Below, one piece after another: positions 25,327 through 33,930 of a stretch of 55,143 nt of DNA. A model generated the notes under the pieces. The model was not told the origin of the DNA, ran no database searches, and saw nothing but the letters and a program-made list of their open reading frames with translations. Where the stretch lies: contig JAGRGU010000023.1 in NCBI GenBank assembly GCA_020445335.1, positions 1 to 55,143 on the forward strand, given 5' to 3'. Every line of letters starts with the position of its first letter. Position 1 is the stretch's first letter. This stretch comes from Gammaproteobacteria bacterium. GTDB taxonomy: Bacteria > Pseudomonadota > Gammaproteobacteria > Chromatiales > Chromatiaceae. The position numbers and the translations under genes are program-made.

Positions 25327-26901
25327 TCAGATACGCGGGTTCTGCGCCAACACCTCGGCCGGCAGCTCCAACGTCGCCGCGCGGTCGATGAAGCGTTGCG
25401 CCAGCGCCTGCTGCTCCTGCTTATACGCCGCCTTGTCGGCCCAGGTCGAGGCCGGATCGAGAATTCCCGAAGGAACGTCGGGGCAGCTCAACGGCACGTC
25501 GAAGCCGAAGACCGGATTGGTGGTGAACTCCACATCCCCCAGTTCGCCCTCCTGGATAGCGCGGATGATCGCGCGCGTCACCGGAATGTCGATACGCTTA
25601 CCGACGCCGTACTTGCCGCCGGTCCAACCGGTATTGACCAGCCACACCGGAAGATTGTGCTTTCTCAGCTTCTCCATGAAGAGCTTGATATAGGTCGCAT
25701 GGCTGCGCGGGAAGAAGGGTTCGCCGTAGAGCGCGCTGAAGACCGGCTCCGGCTCCTTGACGCCACGCTCGGTACCGGCCACCTTGGCGGTGTATCCGAG
25801 GCTGAAATGGTAGGCCGCCTGCTCCGGTGAGAGGCGCGCCACCGGCGGCAGCACGCCGAACGCATCGGCGGTCAGGAAGATGATGCAGGCGGGGTGGCCG
25901 GCCTTGCCGGAGAGGATCGCGCCGGGAATCGCATCGATGGCAAACGAGGCACGACCGTTTTCGGTGTAGTCGCCGTCGTCGTAGTCGATGTAGCGGTCCA
26001 GCGGATCCCAGGCGACGTTCTCCACCGTGGTGCCGTGACGCTCGGTCGCCGCATAGATCAGCGGCTCGTTCTCGGCCGACAGACGGATGGTCTTGGCATA
26101 GCAGCCACCCTCGAAATTGAAGACGCCGTCGTCGCTCCAGCCGTGCTCGTCGTCCCCCAGGAAGAGCCGCTCAGGATCCATCGACAGTGTCGTTTTGCCG
26201 GTACCCGAAAGCCCGAAGAAGACGGTCACCACGTCGTCGTGGCCGACGTTGACCGACGCGTGCATCGGCAGCACCCCCTGCTCCGGCAGCAGATAGTTCA
26301 GCACCGTGAACATCGACTTCTTGATCTCGCCGGCGTAGCCGGTGCCACCCACCAGCACCAGTTTGCGCGTGAAGTTGACGAGGATGAAATCACTTGAGTG
26401 CAGCCCCAGCTGCAGCGCCAGCGACTCGTCCAGACTCATGCCCGGCACCCCGATCACATTCCACTCCGGCTTGAAATCGCCGTACTCGTCATCCTCGGGA
26501 ACAATGAACATGTTGCGCACGAACAGCGCCTGCCAGGCAGCGGAGCCAATGAAGCGCACCGGCACCTGGTAGCGCTCATCGGCGCCGGCGTAGACATCCT
26601 GCACCCAGACCGAATAGGCACGGACGTACTGTTGGATACGTTCGAAGATCGCATCGAAGTTGGCTTCCGCGATCGGCTGGTTGATCGCGTTCCACTTCAC
26701 CGTGTCATGGGTGTTGGCGTCATCGACGACAAACCTGTCCTTGGGCGAGCGACCGGTGTGGCCGGTGCGCACCGCAAACGCGAGATTGTGAAGCAGGTGC
26801 CCTTCGTTGTTCTTGACCGCTGCCTCCACCAGCTTCGGCGTTGGCCAGCGAAAATAGACACCGTCGGGGACCAGCCCCAGGTAGCTCAGATCAACACTCA
26901 T
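25327..26901 (-). CDS. pckA: Phosphoenolpyruvate carboxykinase (ATP)
   Basis: Converts oxaloacetate and ATP to phosphoenolpyruvate, CO2 and ADP in the cytoplasm. The 524-residue protein has TGRSPKDRFVVDD near the start, P-loop GLSGTGKTTLS (residues about 230-240), FEGGCYAKTI, and the Mn/substrate-site sequence VNVGHDD. Length matches ATP-type enzymes. TTAGGAGAG precedes the ATG at 26901. With maeB it gives two links between C4 acids and C3 units, useful in an autotroph or mixotroph. No gene neighbour suggests an operon. Confidence 0.97.
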   Translation of the reverse strand: MSVDLSYLGLVPDGVYFRWPTPKLVEAAVKNNEGHLLHNLAFAVRTGHTGRSPKDRFVVDDANTHDTVKWNAINQPIAEANFDAIFERIQQYVRAYSVWVQDVYAGADERYQVPVRFIGSAAWQALFVRNMFIVPEDDEYGDFKPEWNVIGVPGMSLDESLALQLGLHSSDFILVNFTRKLVLVGGTGYAGEIKKSMFTVLNYLLPEQGVLPMHASVNVGHDDVVTVFFGLSGTGKTTLSMDPERLFLGDDEHGWSDDGVFNFEGGCYAKTIRLSAENEPLIYAATERHGTTVENVAWDPLDRYIDYDDGDYTENGRASFAIDAIPGAILSGKAGHPACIIFLTADAFGVLPPVARLSPEQAAYHFSLGYTAKVAGTERGVKEPEPVFSALYGEPFFPRSHATYIKLFMEKLRKHNLPVWLVNTGWTGGKYGVGKRIDIPVTRAIIRAIQEGELGDVEFTTNPVFGFDVPLSCPDVPSGILDPASTWADKAAYKQEQQALAQRFIDRAATLELPAEVLAQNPRI

Positions 26902-27455
26902 CGTTCTCTCCTAAATTTCATGGTGGTTTAACAGTGCCCCCAGCAACCGGAAGCAGCGCTTTTCTTATATTTTTGATTCCTCCTGCAACCGACGACAAAC
27001 CGCGCGCCGTCACTCCCTTAAAGTTCCCACGCTGCTGCGCGCCATTGGTGCAACAATGCGAGGTGAGGCGCACCACCAGGGTGCACCGACCAGATCACTC
27101 CGCGAATGGAAGATAAACGGCAGCGTCGGGCTACGCACCTGCCCCCGACATTGCGAACCCACAGTTTACGGAGTACTCACCTGAAGATTTCATATTGCAG
27201 CATCTTCCGCCGCGCATCTACCGCGAAGCACGAAAGATTGCGCTAAATCATCCGCTTTCACATTACAGACACCCCCTGGCCCAACCCCGCAGACATCCCG
27301 CTGCCGAACCCCGGGGTGGAGTAGCGCACTGCCGACCGGCATGGACCGGCGGATGCTCCGGTAAACGACGCTTGACAAGCCAAAGTGCCGCAGGGTTCAC
27401 TGCCGGAAAATCTGAGCGCCTGCCAGTACGGTGCGCAATCGACGGAGCAGTGTTC
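26902..27455. other. Intergenic region between pckA and the YiiX-like gene
   Basis: These 554 bp lie between divergent genes. I see no gene with coding features. A TTGACA (27373-27378) is present but has no good -10 at the proper distance. Nothing else is recognised. Confidence 0.4.
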
Positions 27456-28046
27456 ATGGCCAAAGTCATCAGCAAAAAAGAGATTGGGCAACTCCCGATC
27501 AAATCCTACGCGGAGATGCGCGACGAGTTGCAGACCGGCGACCTGGTCTTCTGCTCTGGCTCCTACTTCTTCTCCAAAACCATCCAGCAGTTCACCCACT
27601 CGGTCTGGAGCCACGTCGGCATGATCTACCGCGACCCGACGCTGAAGCGGGTCTTCATTCTCGAGAGCGAGACGCTGATCGGGGTGCGACTGGCGCCTCT
27701 CTCCAAATACCTGAGCGACTACCACGGCAAGAACCGTCCCTACAAAGGCAACATGGTGATCGCCAAGGTCAATGCCGAAATCGACCGCGACAAGCTCAAT
27801 CGCGCCATCAGCTACGGCATGGACGAACTGACCAAACCCTACGACAACTTCGAGATCGTACGCATCGGCATCCGTATACTCTTCAATATCAGCCGCCGCA
27901 CGCGCGATCGAAAATACATCTGCTCGGAGCTGGTCTACGACTGCTTCGACCATATCGGCGTACCCTTCCACCTGCCGAACGAATACGTCGGCCCGGATGA
28001 TATCTGGCTGGATGGGCAGGTGGAGCCGAAATTCCGCATCCTGTAG
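27456..28046 (+). CDS. YiiX/YebB-like permuted NlpC/P60 hydrolase
   Basis: The 196-residue soluble protein belongs to the permuted papain-fold NlpC/P60 group (DUF830-like). It has LQTGDLVFCSGSYFFSK and HSVWSHVGMIYRD with the catalytic His, and CSELVYDCF with the likely nucleophile Cys (YICSELVYDCF). Family members hydrolyse amide or ester bonds on peptidoglycan or lipids. There is no signal peptide, so it may act in the cytoplasm. ATG 27456 follows GGAG at 27444-27447. The region upstream is long and empty. Confidence 0.8.
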   Translation: MAKVISKKEIGQLPIKSYAEMRDELQTGDLVFCSGSYFFSKTIQQFTHSVWSHVGMIYRDPTLKRVFILESETLIGVRLAPLSKYLSDYHGKNRPYKGNMVIAKVNAEIDRDKLNRAISYGMDELTKPYDNFEIVRIGIRILFNISRRTRDRKYICSELVYDCFDHIGVPFHLPNEYVGPDDIWLDGQVEPKFRIL

Positions 28047-28264
28047 CGGCCGCGACACGCACCACCGCCCCGGCCCTAATCGGGCAAACCTCTTTTTGTG
28101 CCGTTTGCGACACCGTAGCCGCCGAACTGCGTCATATCCCGCACTTTCTCCCGTCGGGGGCAGCACCTCTGCCACCGTTGACCAATCGCAATGCCACTCG
28201 TCCGCCGCAGGCCAAGAATGGCGCTGACGATCCCGGTCGGGGTCTACGACAAGAGGAGAAAATC

Positions 28265-28951
28265 ATGCGCGACAGATCCGGAATGGAGCGCCGCCAGGCG
28301 CTGAAACTGCTGACCGGAGCAACCGTCGCCGGCTTTACAGGCGTTGCTTTCGCGGCACCGGGCGGCGGTATCGGCGCGATGATCCCCGGTGTCGGCTGGG
28401 TCAAGGCGAGCGGCGAGAGAGGCGAGCACGACGGTACCCCGCTGCAGTTCATGCCGAAGACGCCGGTCGACGACCAGCCGCTGAAAGACGAGCTGAAAAA
28501 GTACCCGCGCTGCCCCTATTGCGGTATGAACCGCGAGAAGTGGCACCACAGCCGCCATCTGGTGCACTACGACGACGGCCTGGTCGACGGCACCTGCTCC
28601 ATCCACTGCCTGGCGATCAGCCTGTCGCTCAATCTGGATCGCGGCCCCAAGGCGATCTACGCCGCTGATTTCGGTTCCAAGGAGGCGATCAAGCCGCTGG
28701 TCAACGTAGACACGGCGACCTACCTGATCGGCGCGCAGCTCAAGGGCACGATGAGTTCGGTGAGCAAGATGGCGTTCGCCAGCGCAGTCCGGGCGCAGGC
28801 GGTGCAGGCTGCCAAGGGGGGCGAAACAGCGAGTTTCGACCAGGCGCTGGAGCAGGCTTATCTCGGCATGGCACGCGACACCATGATGATCCGCAAGCGT
28901 CGCAGGGAGCGGGTCGAGAAGATGCGCCGTAAGATGATGGACAAGGGCTGA
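28265..28951 (+). CDS. NosL-family protein 1 with Tat-like signal
   Basis: The 228-residue protein has a Tat-like leader (RRQALKLL, residues 9-16, before a hydrophobic stretch) and a NosL-type metal site: CPYCGM (Cys83, Cys86, Met88), HHSRHLVHYDDG and CSIHC (Cys111, Cys115). The C-terminus is strongly basic (RKRRRERVEKMRRKMMDKG). NosL is a copper-binding accessory lipoprotein of nitrous oxide reductase assembly; here the protein lacks a lipobox and is longer. ATG 28265 follows AGAGGAG; an alternative start is 28283. First gene of the cluster that runs to 33840. Confidence 0.75.
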   Translation: MRDRSGMERRQALKLLTGATVAGFTGVAFAAPGGGIGAMIPGVGWVKASGERGEHDGTPLQFMPKTPVDDQPLKDELKKYPRCPYCGMNREKWHHSRHLVHYDDGLVDGTCSIHCLAISLSLNLDRGPKAIYAADFGSKEAIKPLVNVDTATYLIGAQLKGTMSSVSKMAFASAVRAQAVQAAKGGETASFDQALEQAYLGMARDTMMIRKRRRERVEKMRRKMMDKG

Positions 28952-29054
28952 CCCCGTCGCCGACAGGCATGTATTGGAAGCGGGTGTCGGTTGCAGCATT
29001 GCCGCAGTCGATACCCGTACCTTGCGCCTGCGCAGCAGATTCCGGACGCTAGCG

Positions 29055-29540
29055 ATGAGAAACGCCCTCACATACACGCTCACCCTGCTTTGGTCGCTGC
29101 AGCTGTTCGCGGCGCCGCTGACGCTGCCCGAGCCCGACGCCGGCAGCACCTGCCCGGTATGCGGTATGTTCGTCGCCAAATACCCCGAGTGGATCGCCAC
29201 CGTGCAGTACCGGGACGGGCACGCGCACCACTTCGATGGCGCCAAGGATATGTTCAAGTACCTGTTCGACCTGCCGCGCTGGGCGCCGGGACACAACGCC
29301 GCAAACATCCGCGCAATCGGCGTCACCGAGTACTACGGATTGACGCTGATCGACGCCCGCGAAGCCTACTATGTGGTTGGCAGCGACGTACTCGGTCCGA
29401 TGGGGCACGAACTGATTCCGCTGGCGAGCGAAGGGGACGCGCAGGAGTTTCTGCGTGACCACCGGGGCGCGCGCATCCTGCGCTTCGATGAGGTGCAGCA
29501 CGCCCTGCCGGTGAAACTCGACGAAGGGGTATTCGAATAG
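29055..29540 (+). CDS. NosL-family protein 2
   Basis: The 161-residue exported protein has a signal peptide (about 1-20, LQLFAA) and the NosL core: CPVCGMFV (Cys33, Cys36, Met38), then YRDGHAHHFDGAKDMFKYL and PMGHELIPLAS. The CxxCGM motif is the NosL copper site. No lipobox was seen, unlike classical NosL. It precedes the small membrane protein gene by a one-base overlap, so all later genes are coupled. No strong ribosome site was found; the ATG at 29055 was chosen because the earlier frame lacks a leader. Confidence 0.85.
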   Translation: MRNALTYTLTLLWSLQLFAAPLTLPEPDAGSTCPVCGMFVAKYPEWIATVQYRDGHAHHFDGAKDMFKYLFDLPRWAPGHNAANIRAIGVTEYYGLTLIDAREAYYVVGSDVLGPMGHELIPLASEGDAQEFLRDHRGARILRFDEVQHALPVKLDEGVFE

Positions 29541-29845
29541 TGCCCAGGCCCGCAAAAGCCGATCTCTTCCTGCTGCTGCTGGCGCTCTGCACCCTGCTGT
29601 TCCTGGCCACGCTGTTCGATGCCGCGCAGCGCCGCGATGCCGCCGCCCCGCAACTGGCACGGCTGCGCGCAACTGTGGCGACGCTGGCCCTGAGCGATCT
29701 GAGCCTGTTCACCGAGGCACGTTACACACGGCATCTGTCGCAGGCCGACCGCTTCGCCGCCTTCCAGGACCACCCGCTGGCACTGGAGCACTTTCCCAGC
29801 GGCTCGCTGCTGCCGCCGCCCTCACTGCTGAGTGAAGCGCGATGA
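29540..29845 (+). CDS. Small anchored protein of the NosL cluster (101 aa)
   Basis: Not recognised by family. The product has one N-terminal membrane helix (LFLLLLALCTLLFLATLF) and a short soluble part (LARLRATVATLALSDLSLFTEARYTRHL). Starts with GTG at 29540, sharing the G of the TAG stop of the NosL gene (TAGTG), and its TGA overlaps the ATG of the permease (ATGA). Such overlaps indicate a co-translated partner of the permease. Confidence 0.7.
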   Translation: MPRPAKADLFLLLLALCTLLFLATLFDAAQRRDAAAPQLARLRATVATLALSDLSLFTEARYTRHLSQADRFAAFQDHPLALEHFPSGSLLPPPSLLSEAR

Positions 29846-30975
29846 GCAGCGCGCTTCGCAAGCAGCGCTATCTGCTCGACTACACGCTCTCGTCGCTGGC
29901 CAGGCGCCCCGGCAAGAATCTCGGCCTGCTGCTGGTCTACACGCTGATCGTATTCATGCTCGCATCGGTGATGCTCTTCACCCACGCGTTGCGCAGCGAG
30001 GCGGTCGCCATCCTGCAGGAGTCGCCCGAGATCATCGTGCAGCGCCTGGTCGCCGGACGTCACGACCTGATACCCGCGCACTACCTGCGGAAGATGGGTC
30101 ACATTCGCGGCGTGCTGGAGCGCAAGGGGCGCCTCTGGGGCTACTTCTTCGATCCGGCGGTCAAGGCCAACTACACGCTGATGGTGCCAGACGAGGCACA
30201 ACCGGCAGCCGACGAGATCGAGATCGGCGCAACCATCGCCGCCACCCGAGGGGTTGGCCTGGGCGACATCATCAGCCTGCGCTCGGCCGATAACCGCCCC
30301 TTCTCCTTCCGCGTCAGCGGCATCCTCGACGCCGATTCGCAACTCGTCAGCGCCGACCTGATCCTGCTGTCGGAGGCGACCTTTCGCGACTTCTTCGCCA
30401 TTCCCGAGGGGTTATACACCGACCTGGTGCTGCGCGTGCGCAATCCGCGCGAACTGCGCACGATCGCCGAGAAACTGATTCTGCTCCTGCCCGACACCCG
30501 GCCGATACTGCGCGACGAGGTGCTGCGCACCTACGACGCGATCTTCTCCTGGCGCCAGGGGATCGTCTTCGTGCTGATGGCGGGCGCGGTGCTCGCTTTC
30601 GTCATTTTCGCCTGGGACAAGGCCTCTGGCCTGAGCGGCGAGGAGCGCAAGGAGATCGGTGTGCTGAAGGCGTTGGGGTGGGAGACCGCGGATGTGATCC
30701 GGATGAAGTTCTGGGAGGGCGCGGTGGTTTCGCTGCTCGCGTTTCTGCTCGGCTATCTGCTCGCCTACGCCCACGTCTTCTACACCTCGGCGGCACTGTT
30801 CGAGCCTGTGCTGAAGGGGTGGGCGGTACTCTACCCCGAGTTCGCCCCGATCCCCTATATCGACCTGCTGCAGATCGCCACGCTCTTCATCTTCACCGTT
30901 TTCCCCTACACGGTGGCGACCATCATCCCGATCTGGCGAGCCGCCATCACCGACCCGGACCTGGTGATGCGCTGA
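29842..30975 (+). CDS. FtsX/MacB-like ABC permease
   Basis: The 377-residue membrane protein has one N-terminal helix (NLGLLLVYTLIVFMLASVML, about residues 25-45), a large periplasmic domain (50-235), then three helices (VFVLMAGAVLAFVIF, VVSLLAFLLGYLLAYAHVFY, IATLFIFTVFPYTVATIIP). This is the type VII ABC layout of LolE, FtsX and MacB. It likely works as mechanotransmission rather than solute import. The next gene encodes its ATPase. The periplasmic domain shows the MacB-type QLVSADLILL segment. Substrate unknown; the NosL neighbours suggest a copper or cofactor-carrying protein. Confidence 0.9.
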   Translation: MSSALRKQRYLLDYTLSSLARRPGKNLGLLLVYTLIVFMLASVMLFTHALRSEAVAILQESPEIIVQRLVAGRHDLIPAHYLRKMGHIRGVLERKGRLWGYFFDPAVKANYTLMVPDEAQPAADEIEIGATIAATRGVGLGDIISLRSADNRPFSFRVSGILDADSQLVSADLILLSEATFRDFFAIPEGLYTDLVLRVRNPRELRTIAEKLILLLPDTRPILRDEVLRTYDAIFSWRQGIVFVLMAGAVLAFVIFAWDKASGLSGEERKEIGVLKALGWETADVIRMKFWEGAVVSLLAFLLGYLLAYAHVFYTSAALFEPVLKGWAVLYPEFAPIPYIDLLQIATLFIFTVFPYTVATIIPIWRAAITDPDLVMR

Positions 30976-31652
30976 TGAAGACGATCGAACTGCATCAGGT
31001 CTGCAAGACCTTCAACCAGTACCAGCCCAACGAGTTTCATGCCATCCGCGACATCGACCTGCGCATCGAACCGCGCCAGGCGACCGTGCTCAAGGGGCCG
31101 AGCGGCTCGGGCAAGACCACGCTGCTGGCGATGATCGGCTGCCTCTCGCGTCCCACTTCCGGGCGCATCACGCTTGGTGGCGAGACGCTCTCGGGCCTGC
31201 CCGAACGGTTCATGACCGAAGTACGCCGCCGTACCTTCGGCTTCATCTTCCAGCAGTTCAATCTGATCCGCGGACTGACGGTCAGCGAGAACGTCATGCT
31301 CCCCGCCTACCCGCTGGGGCTTCCGCGGGAGCGGCTCGGGCGCAAGACAGCCGAACTGCTGGCGCGTTTCGACCTGGCGCCCAAGGCTCAGCTGAAGGTC
31401 GAGTTCCTCTCCGGCGGCGAGGCACAGCGCACCGCGATCTGCCGTGCGCTGATCAACGATCCCGAGATACTGATCGCCGACGAGCCCACCGCCAATCTCG
31501 ATACCCGGCTCTCGGCCGAGTTCATGCAGCTGGCGCACGGACTGGTGGCCGAGGGTCGGACCATCCTGATGACCAGCCACGATCCGGAGGTGTTCGACTC
31601 GCCGATGATCGACCGGGTGGTGGCGATCCGCGACGGGCGGCTGGAGCCGTGA
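30975..31652 (+). CDS. ABC ATPase of the NosL-cluster exporter
   Basis: The 225-residue ATPase of the LolD/MacB class has Walker A GPSGSGKTT, Q-loop FIFQQFNLIRGLTVSENV (the QFNLI form is typical of LolD/MacB), signature LSGGEAQR, Walker B ILIADEPTANLD and switch His (TSHDPEVFD). Its ATG overlaps the permease stop (TGATG). No frame defects. It pairs with the FtsX-type permease; the sequence does not say what is moved. Confidence 0.95.
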   Translation: MKTIELHQVCKTFNQYQPNEFHAIRDIDLRIEPRQATVLKGPSGSGKTTLLAMIGCLSRPTSGRITLGGETLSGLPERFMTEVRRRTFGFIFQQFNLIRGLTVSENVMLPAYPLGLPRERLGRKTAELLARFDLAPKAQLKVEFLSGGEAQRTAICRALINDPEILIADEPTANLDTRLSAEFMQLAHGLVAEGRTILMTSHDPEVFDSPMIDRVVAIRDGRLEP

Positions 31653-31653
31653 A

Positions 31654-32661
31654 GTGCTGCTGAACCCCTCGATACTGGCGCTGCTGGTGGTCTCGGCCAC
31701 GGTGCTGCTGCTGATTGCGCTGGCCTCGATCTTCGCCCTGCGCGTCATCCGTCACTGGGATATCCACAGCGGCAGCGAACTGCAGCTGCAGCTCGAGCGG
31801 CGCACCTACCTGATCTCGACGCTGGTCGCCTACTGCTTCCTGGCCGAACTGGTGGCGCTGCTGCTGTTCATCTACAACGCCGAGCAGATGTCATCGCAGT
31901 TCGTCGGTGCGATGTGCGCCACCGGCGTGCTCAACATCAACGCCTACGGCTGGCCGGTGCTCTACCTGAAGATCGGCCTGTTCTTCGCCGGCGCCGCCTG
32001 GCTCACGCTGAACCGGGTCGACAACCAGGCCTTCGACTACCCACTGGTGCGGGTGAAGTATGCGCTGCTGCTGTCGCTGCTGCCGCTGGTGGCGGCGGAG
32101 TTCGCGCTGCTGCTCGCGTTCTTCCTGAACATGGACCCGGACGTGATCACCTCCTGCTGCGGATCGCTCTTCACGCCCGAGGGGAAGGGCGTCGCCGCCG
32201 AGATCTCCGGCATCGCGCCGGCCGACGCGTTGGCGCTACTCGGCGCGAGCGCGCTGCTGGTGACAGGCGCCGGTCTCCACCATCTGCGCAGCGGCCGCGG
32301 CGCGCTGCTGTTCGCCGGCTCGAACCTGGCCGCCCTGCTGATCGCTCTGATCGCAATCGTCTCCTGCATCGCGCTCTACATCTACGAACACCCCCACCAC
32401 CACTGCCCCTTCTGCATTCTGAAGGGGGGGCACGGATTCATGGGCTACTACCTCTACATTCCGCTGTTCCTCGCCACCGCGCTGGCGCTCGGCAGCGGCA
32501 TCATCGCCCCTTTCCGCAACCGTCCCAGTCTCGCCGGGATCATTCCCGCGGTGAGCCGCCGCCACACCCTCGGCGCGCTCGCCTCGCTGCTGATCTTCTA
32601 CCTGGTCGCCGGTTACGCGATCCTTCGATCCAATCTCAGCATGTTGACCGTCTGGTGGTGA
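31654..32661 (+). CDS. Integral membrane protein with a His/Cys cluster
   Basis: Not recognised. The 335-residue product has about eight to nine hydrophobic helices. A loop has YEHPHHHCPFCILKGGHG (residues about 245-262), with four His and a CPFC pair that could hold a metal or form a redox site, and another pair SCCGS (about 168). A GTG start at 31654 follows the ATPase stop by one base. It may insert or handle metal or a disulfide across the membrane. Context: between ABC genes and a TlpA-like lipoprotein. Confidence 0.75.
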   Translation: MLLNPSILALLVVSATVLLLIALASIFALRVIRHWDIHSGSELQLQLERRTYLISTLVAYCFLAELVALLLFIYNAEQMSSQFVGAMCATGVLNINAYGWPVLYLKIGLFFAGAAWLTLNRVDNQAFDYPLVRVKYALLLSLLPLVAAEFALLLAFFLNMDPDVITSCCGSLFTPEGKGVAAEISGIAPADALALLGASALLVTGAGLHHLRSGRGALLFAGSNLAALLIALIAIVSCIALYIYEHPHHHCPFCILKGGHGFMGYYLYIPLFLATALALGSGIIAPFRNRPSLAGIIPAVSRRHTLGALASLLIFYLVAGYAILRSNLSMLTVWW

Positions 32662-32665
32662 CCCA

Positions 32666-33166
32666 ATGCCGACCCCTCCCCTCCTGTTTGCACTTCTGCT
32701 CGCCACGCTGCTGCTGAGCGCTTGCGGCGCGCAGCCGCTGGCCCCGAAAAACGGCGAGGCTGCCCCAGGCTTCACGGCGCGGCTGCTGGAGGGGGGCGAG
32801 CTGCGCGTTCCCGAGCAGCTGCGGGGCAAGGTGGTGGCGCTGCGCTTCTGGGCCGACTGGTGCCCCTTCTGCGAGCAGGAGATGGCGGATCTCGAACCGC
32901 TCTACCGGGCGCTCAAAGCGCGTGGCCTGGAGATCCTTGCGATCAACGTTCGCCAGGATGACGAAACCGTCCGACGCTTCACCGGCAAGCTCGGCATCAG
33001 TTATCCGGTGCTGCTGGATGCCAAGGGGGAGGTCGCGCGCCGCTACGCGGTGATGGGCCTGCCGACCACCTTCTTCATCGACGGAAGCGGCGTTCTGCGG
33101 CAGCGGATATTGGGTGAGTCGACTCCCGAGAGCTTCGGCCGGATCGTCACCGGCCTGCTGCCGTGA
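32666..33166 (+). CDS. TlpA/thioredoxin-like lipoprotein
   Basis: The 166-residue product has a lipoprotein signal (lipobox LLSAC near residue 20) and a thioredoxin fold with active site WCPFC (residues about 66-70), LEILAINVRQDD and the cis-Pro GLPTTFFIDGSG. This is the TlpA/ResA class of membrane-bound thiol reductases that act in the periplasm, often on apo-cytochromes or copper centres. It starts 4 bp after the preceding stop and overlaps the SafE-like gene by 4 bases. It suits a role in keeping the NosL or target cysteines reduced. Confidence 0.9.
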   Translation: MPTPPLLFALLLATLLLSACGAQPLAPKNGEAAPGFTARLLEGGELRVPEQLRGKVVALRFWADWCPFCEQEMADLEPLYRALKARGLEILAINVRQDDETVRRFTGKLGISYPVLLDAKGEVARRYAVMGLPTTFFIDGSGVLRQRILGESTPESFGRIVTGLLP

Positions 33167-33840
33167 TCAGTGAGTTCGGCTACCTGCTCGCCTTCCTGAC
33201 CGGACTTACCGGCGCTTTCCACTGCCTCGGGATGTGCGGCGGTTTCGCCGCCGGCTACTTCGCCGGCCACGGCTGGCGCGATCGGCTCTGGCCGCAACTC
33301 GGCTACCACGGCATGCGCATCGCCAGCTACGTGCTGCTGGGAGTTGCCGGCGCGCTGGCCGGCAGGGTGCTGGTGCAGGTCGGCATGGTGGGCAAGACGC
33401 AGGGGTTGGTGATGATTCTGAGCGGCCTGCTGATCTGCGCCATCGGCCTGCGCTACCTGCTGCGCGGGGGCGCCTGTGCGACACGCTCGACCAATGCCTC
33501 CGCGCAGCGGCCGATCCGTTTCGACCAGCATCCGCGCAGCCGTTATTCGATGCCGCTGCTGGCCGGTCTGCTCAACGGCTTCGTCCCCTGCAGCCTGCTC
33601 TTTTCGGTCGCGCTGAAGACGGTGGCGGCGCAGCCGCTGCAGGCAGGCGCGCTGATGCTCTGCTTCGGCCTGGGCACGCTGCCGATGACGCTCAGCGTCA
33701 CCCTCATGGGAGCGCTCGGCGGTCACTTCACGCGTGGAAGCTGGAATCTCCTAACCGGGATACTGGTATTGGCTTTCGGGGGCTGGACGCTCTACGAAGG
33801 CTGGTATTTTTTTGACATCATGCGCGGTCTTGCCGGTTAG
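33163..33840 (+). CDS. Sulfite exporter TauE/SafE-like or UreH-type membrane protein
   Basis: The 225-residue protein has six predicted helices, two similar halves, and the N-terminal HCLGMCGGFA motif plus CSLLFSVALKTVAA later. This is the UreH/DsbD-like (cytochrome c biogenesis protein-like) family, including proteins of cytochrome oxidase and copper assembly such as CcoH/CcoI partners. The GTG start at 33163 overlaps the preceding TGA (GTGA). The Cys residues could carry electrons or bind metal. Its 3' part is duplicated in decayed form at 36187-36434. Confidence 0.85.
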   Translation: MISEFGYLLAFLTGLTGAFHCLGMCGGFAAGYFAGHGWRDRLWPQLGYHGMRIASYVLLGVAGALAGRVLVQVGMVGKTQGLVMILSGLLICAIGLRYLLRGGACATRSTNASAQRPIRFDQHPRSRYSMPLLAGLLNGFVPCSLLFSVALKTVAAQPLQAGALMLCFGLGTLPMTLSVTLMGALGGHFTRGSWNLLTGILVLAFGGWTLYEGWYFFDIMRGLAG

Positions 33841-33930
33841 AGCCTGTTTATCGCACTACCGAATCCCGCCCGCTCGCTATCTAGCGGACAGGAATCCGGT
33901 AGCTGTCGAGAGCGACTGAATCGGTGGCGT

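Noticed and set aside
28265..33840. Classical nitrous oxide reductase assembly operon
   Set aside because: NosZ, NosD, NosF and NosY are missing, and the permease is FtsX-like. Only the NosL parts match.
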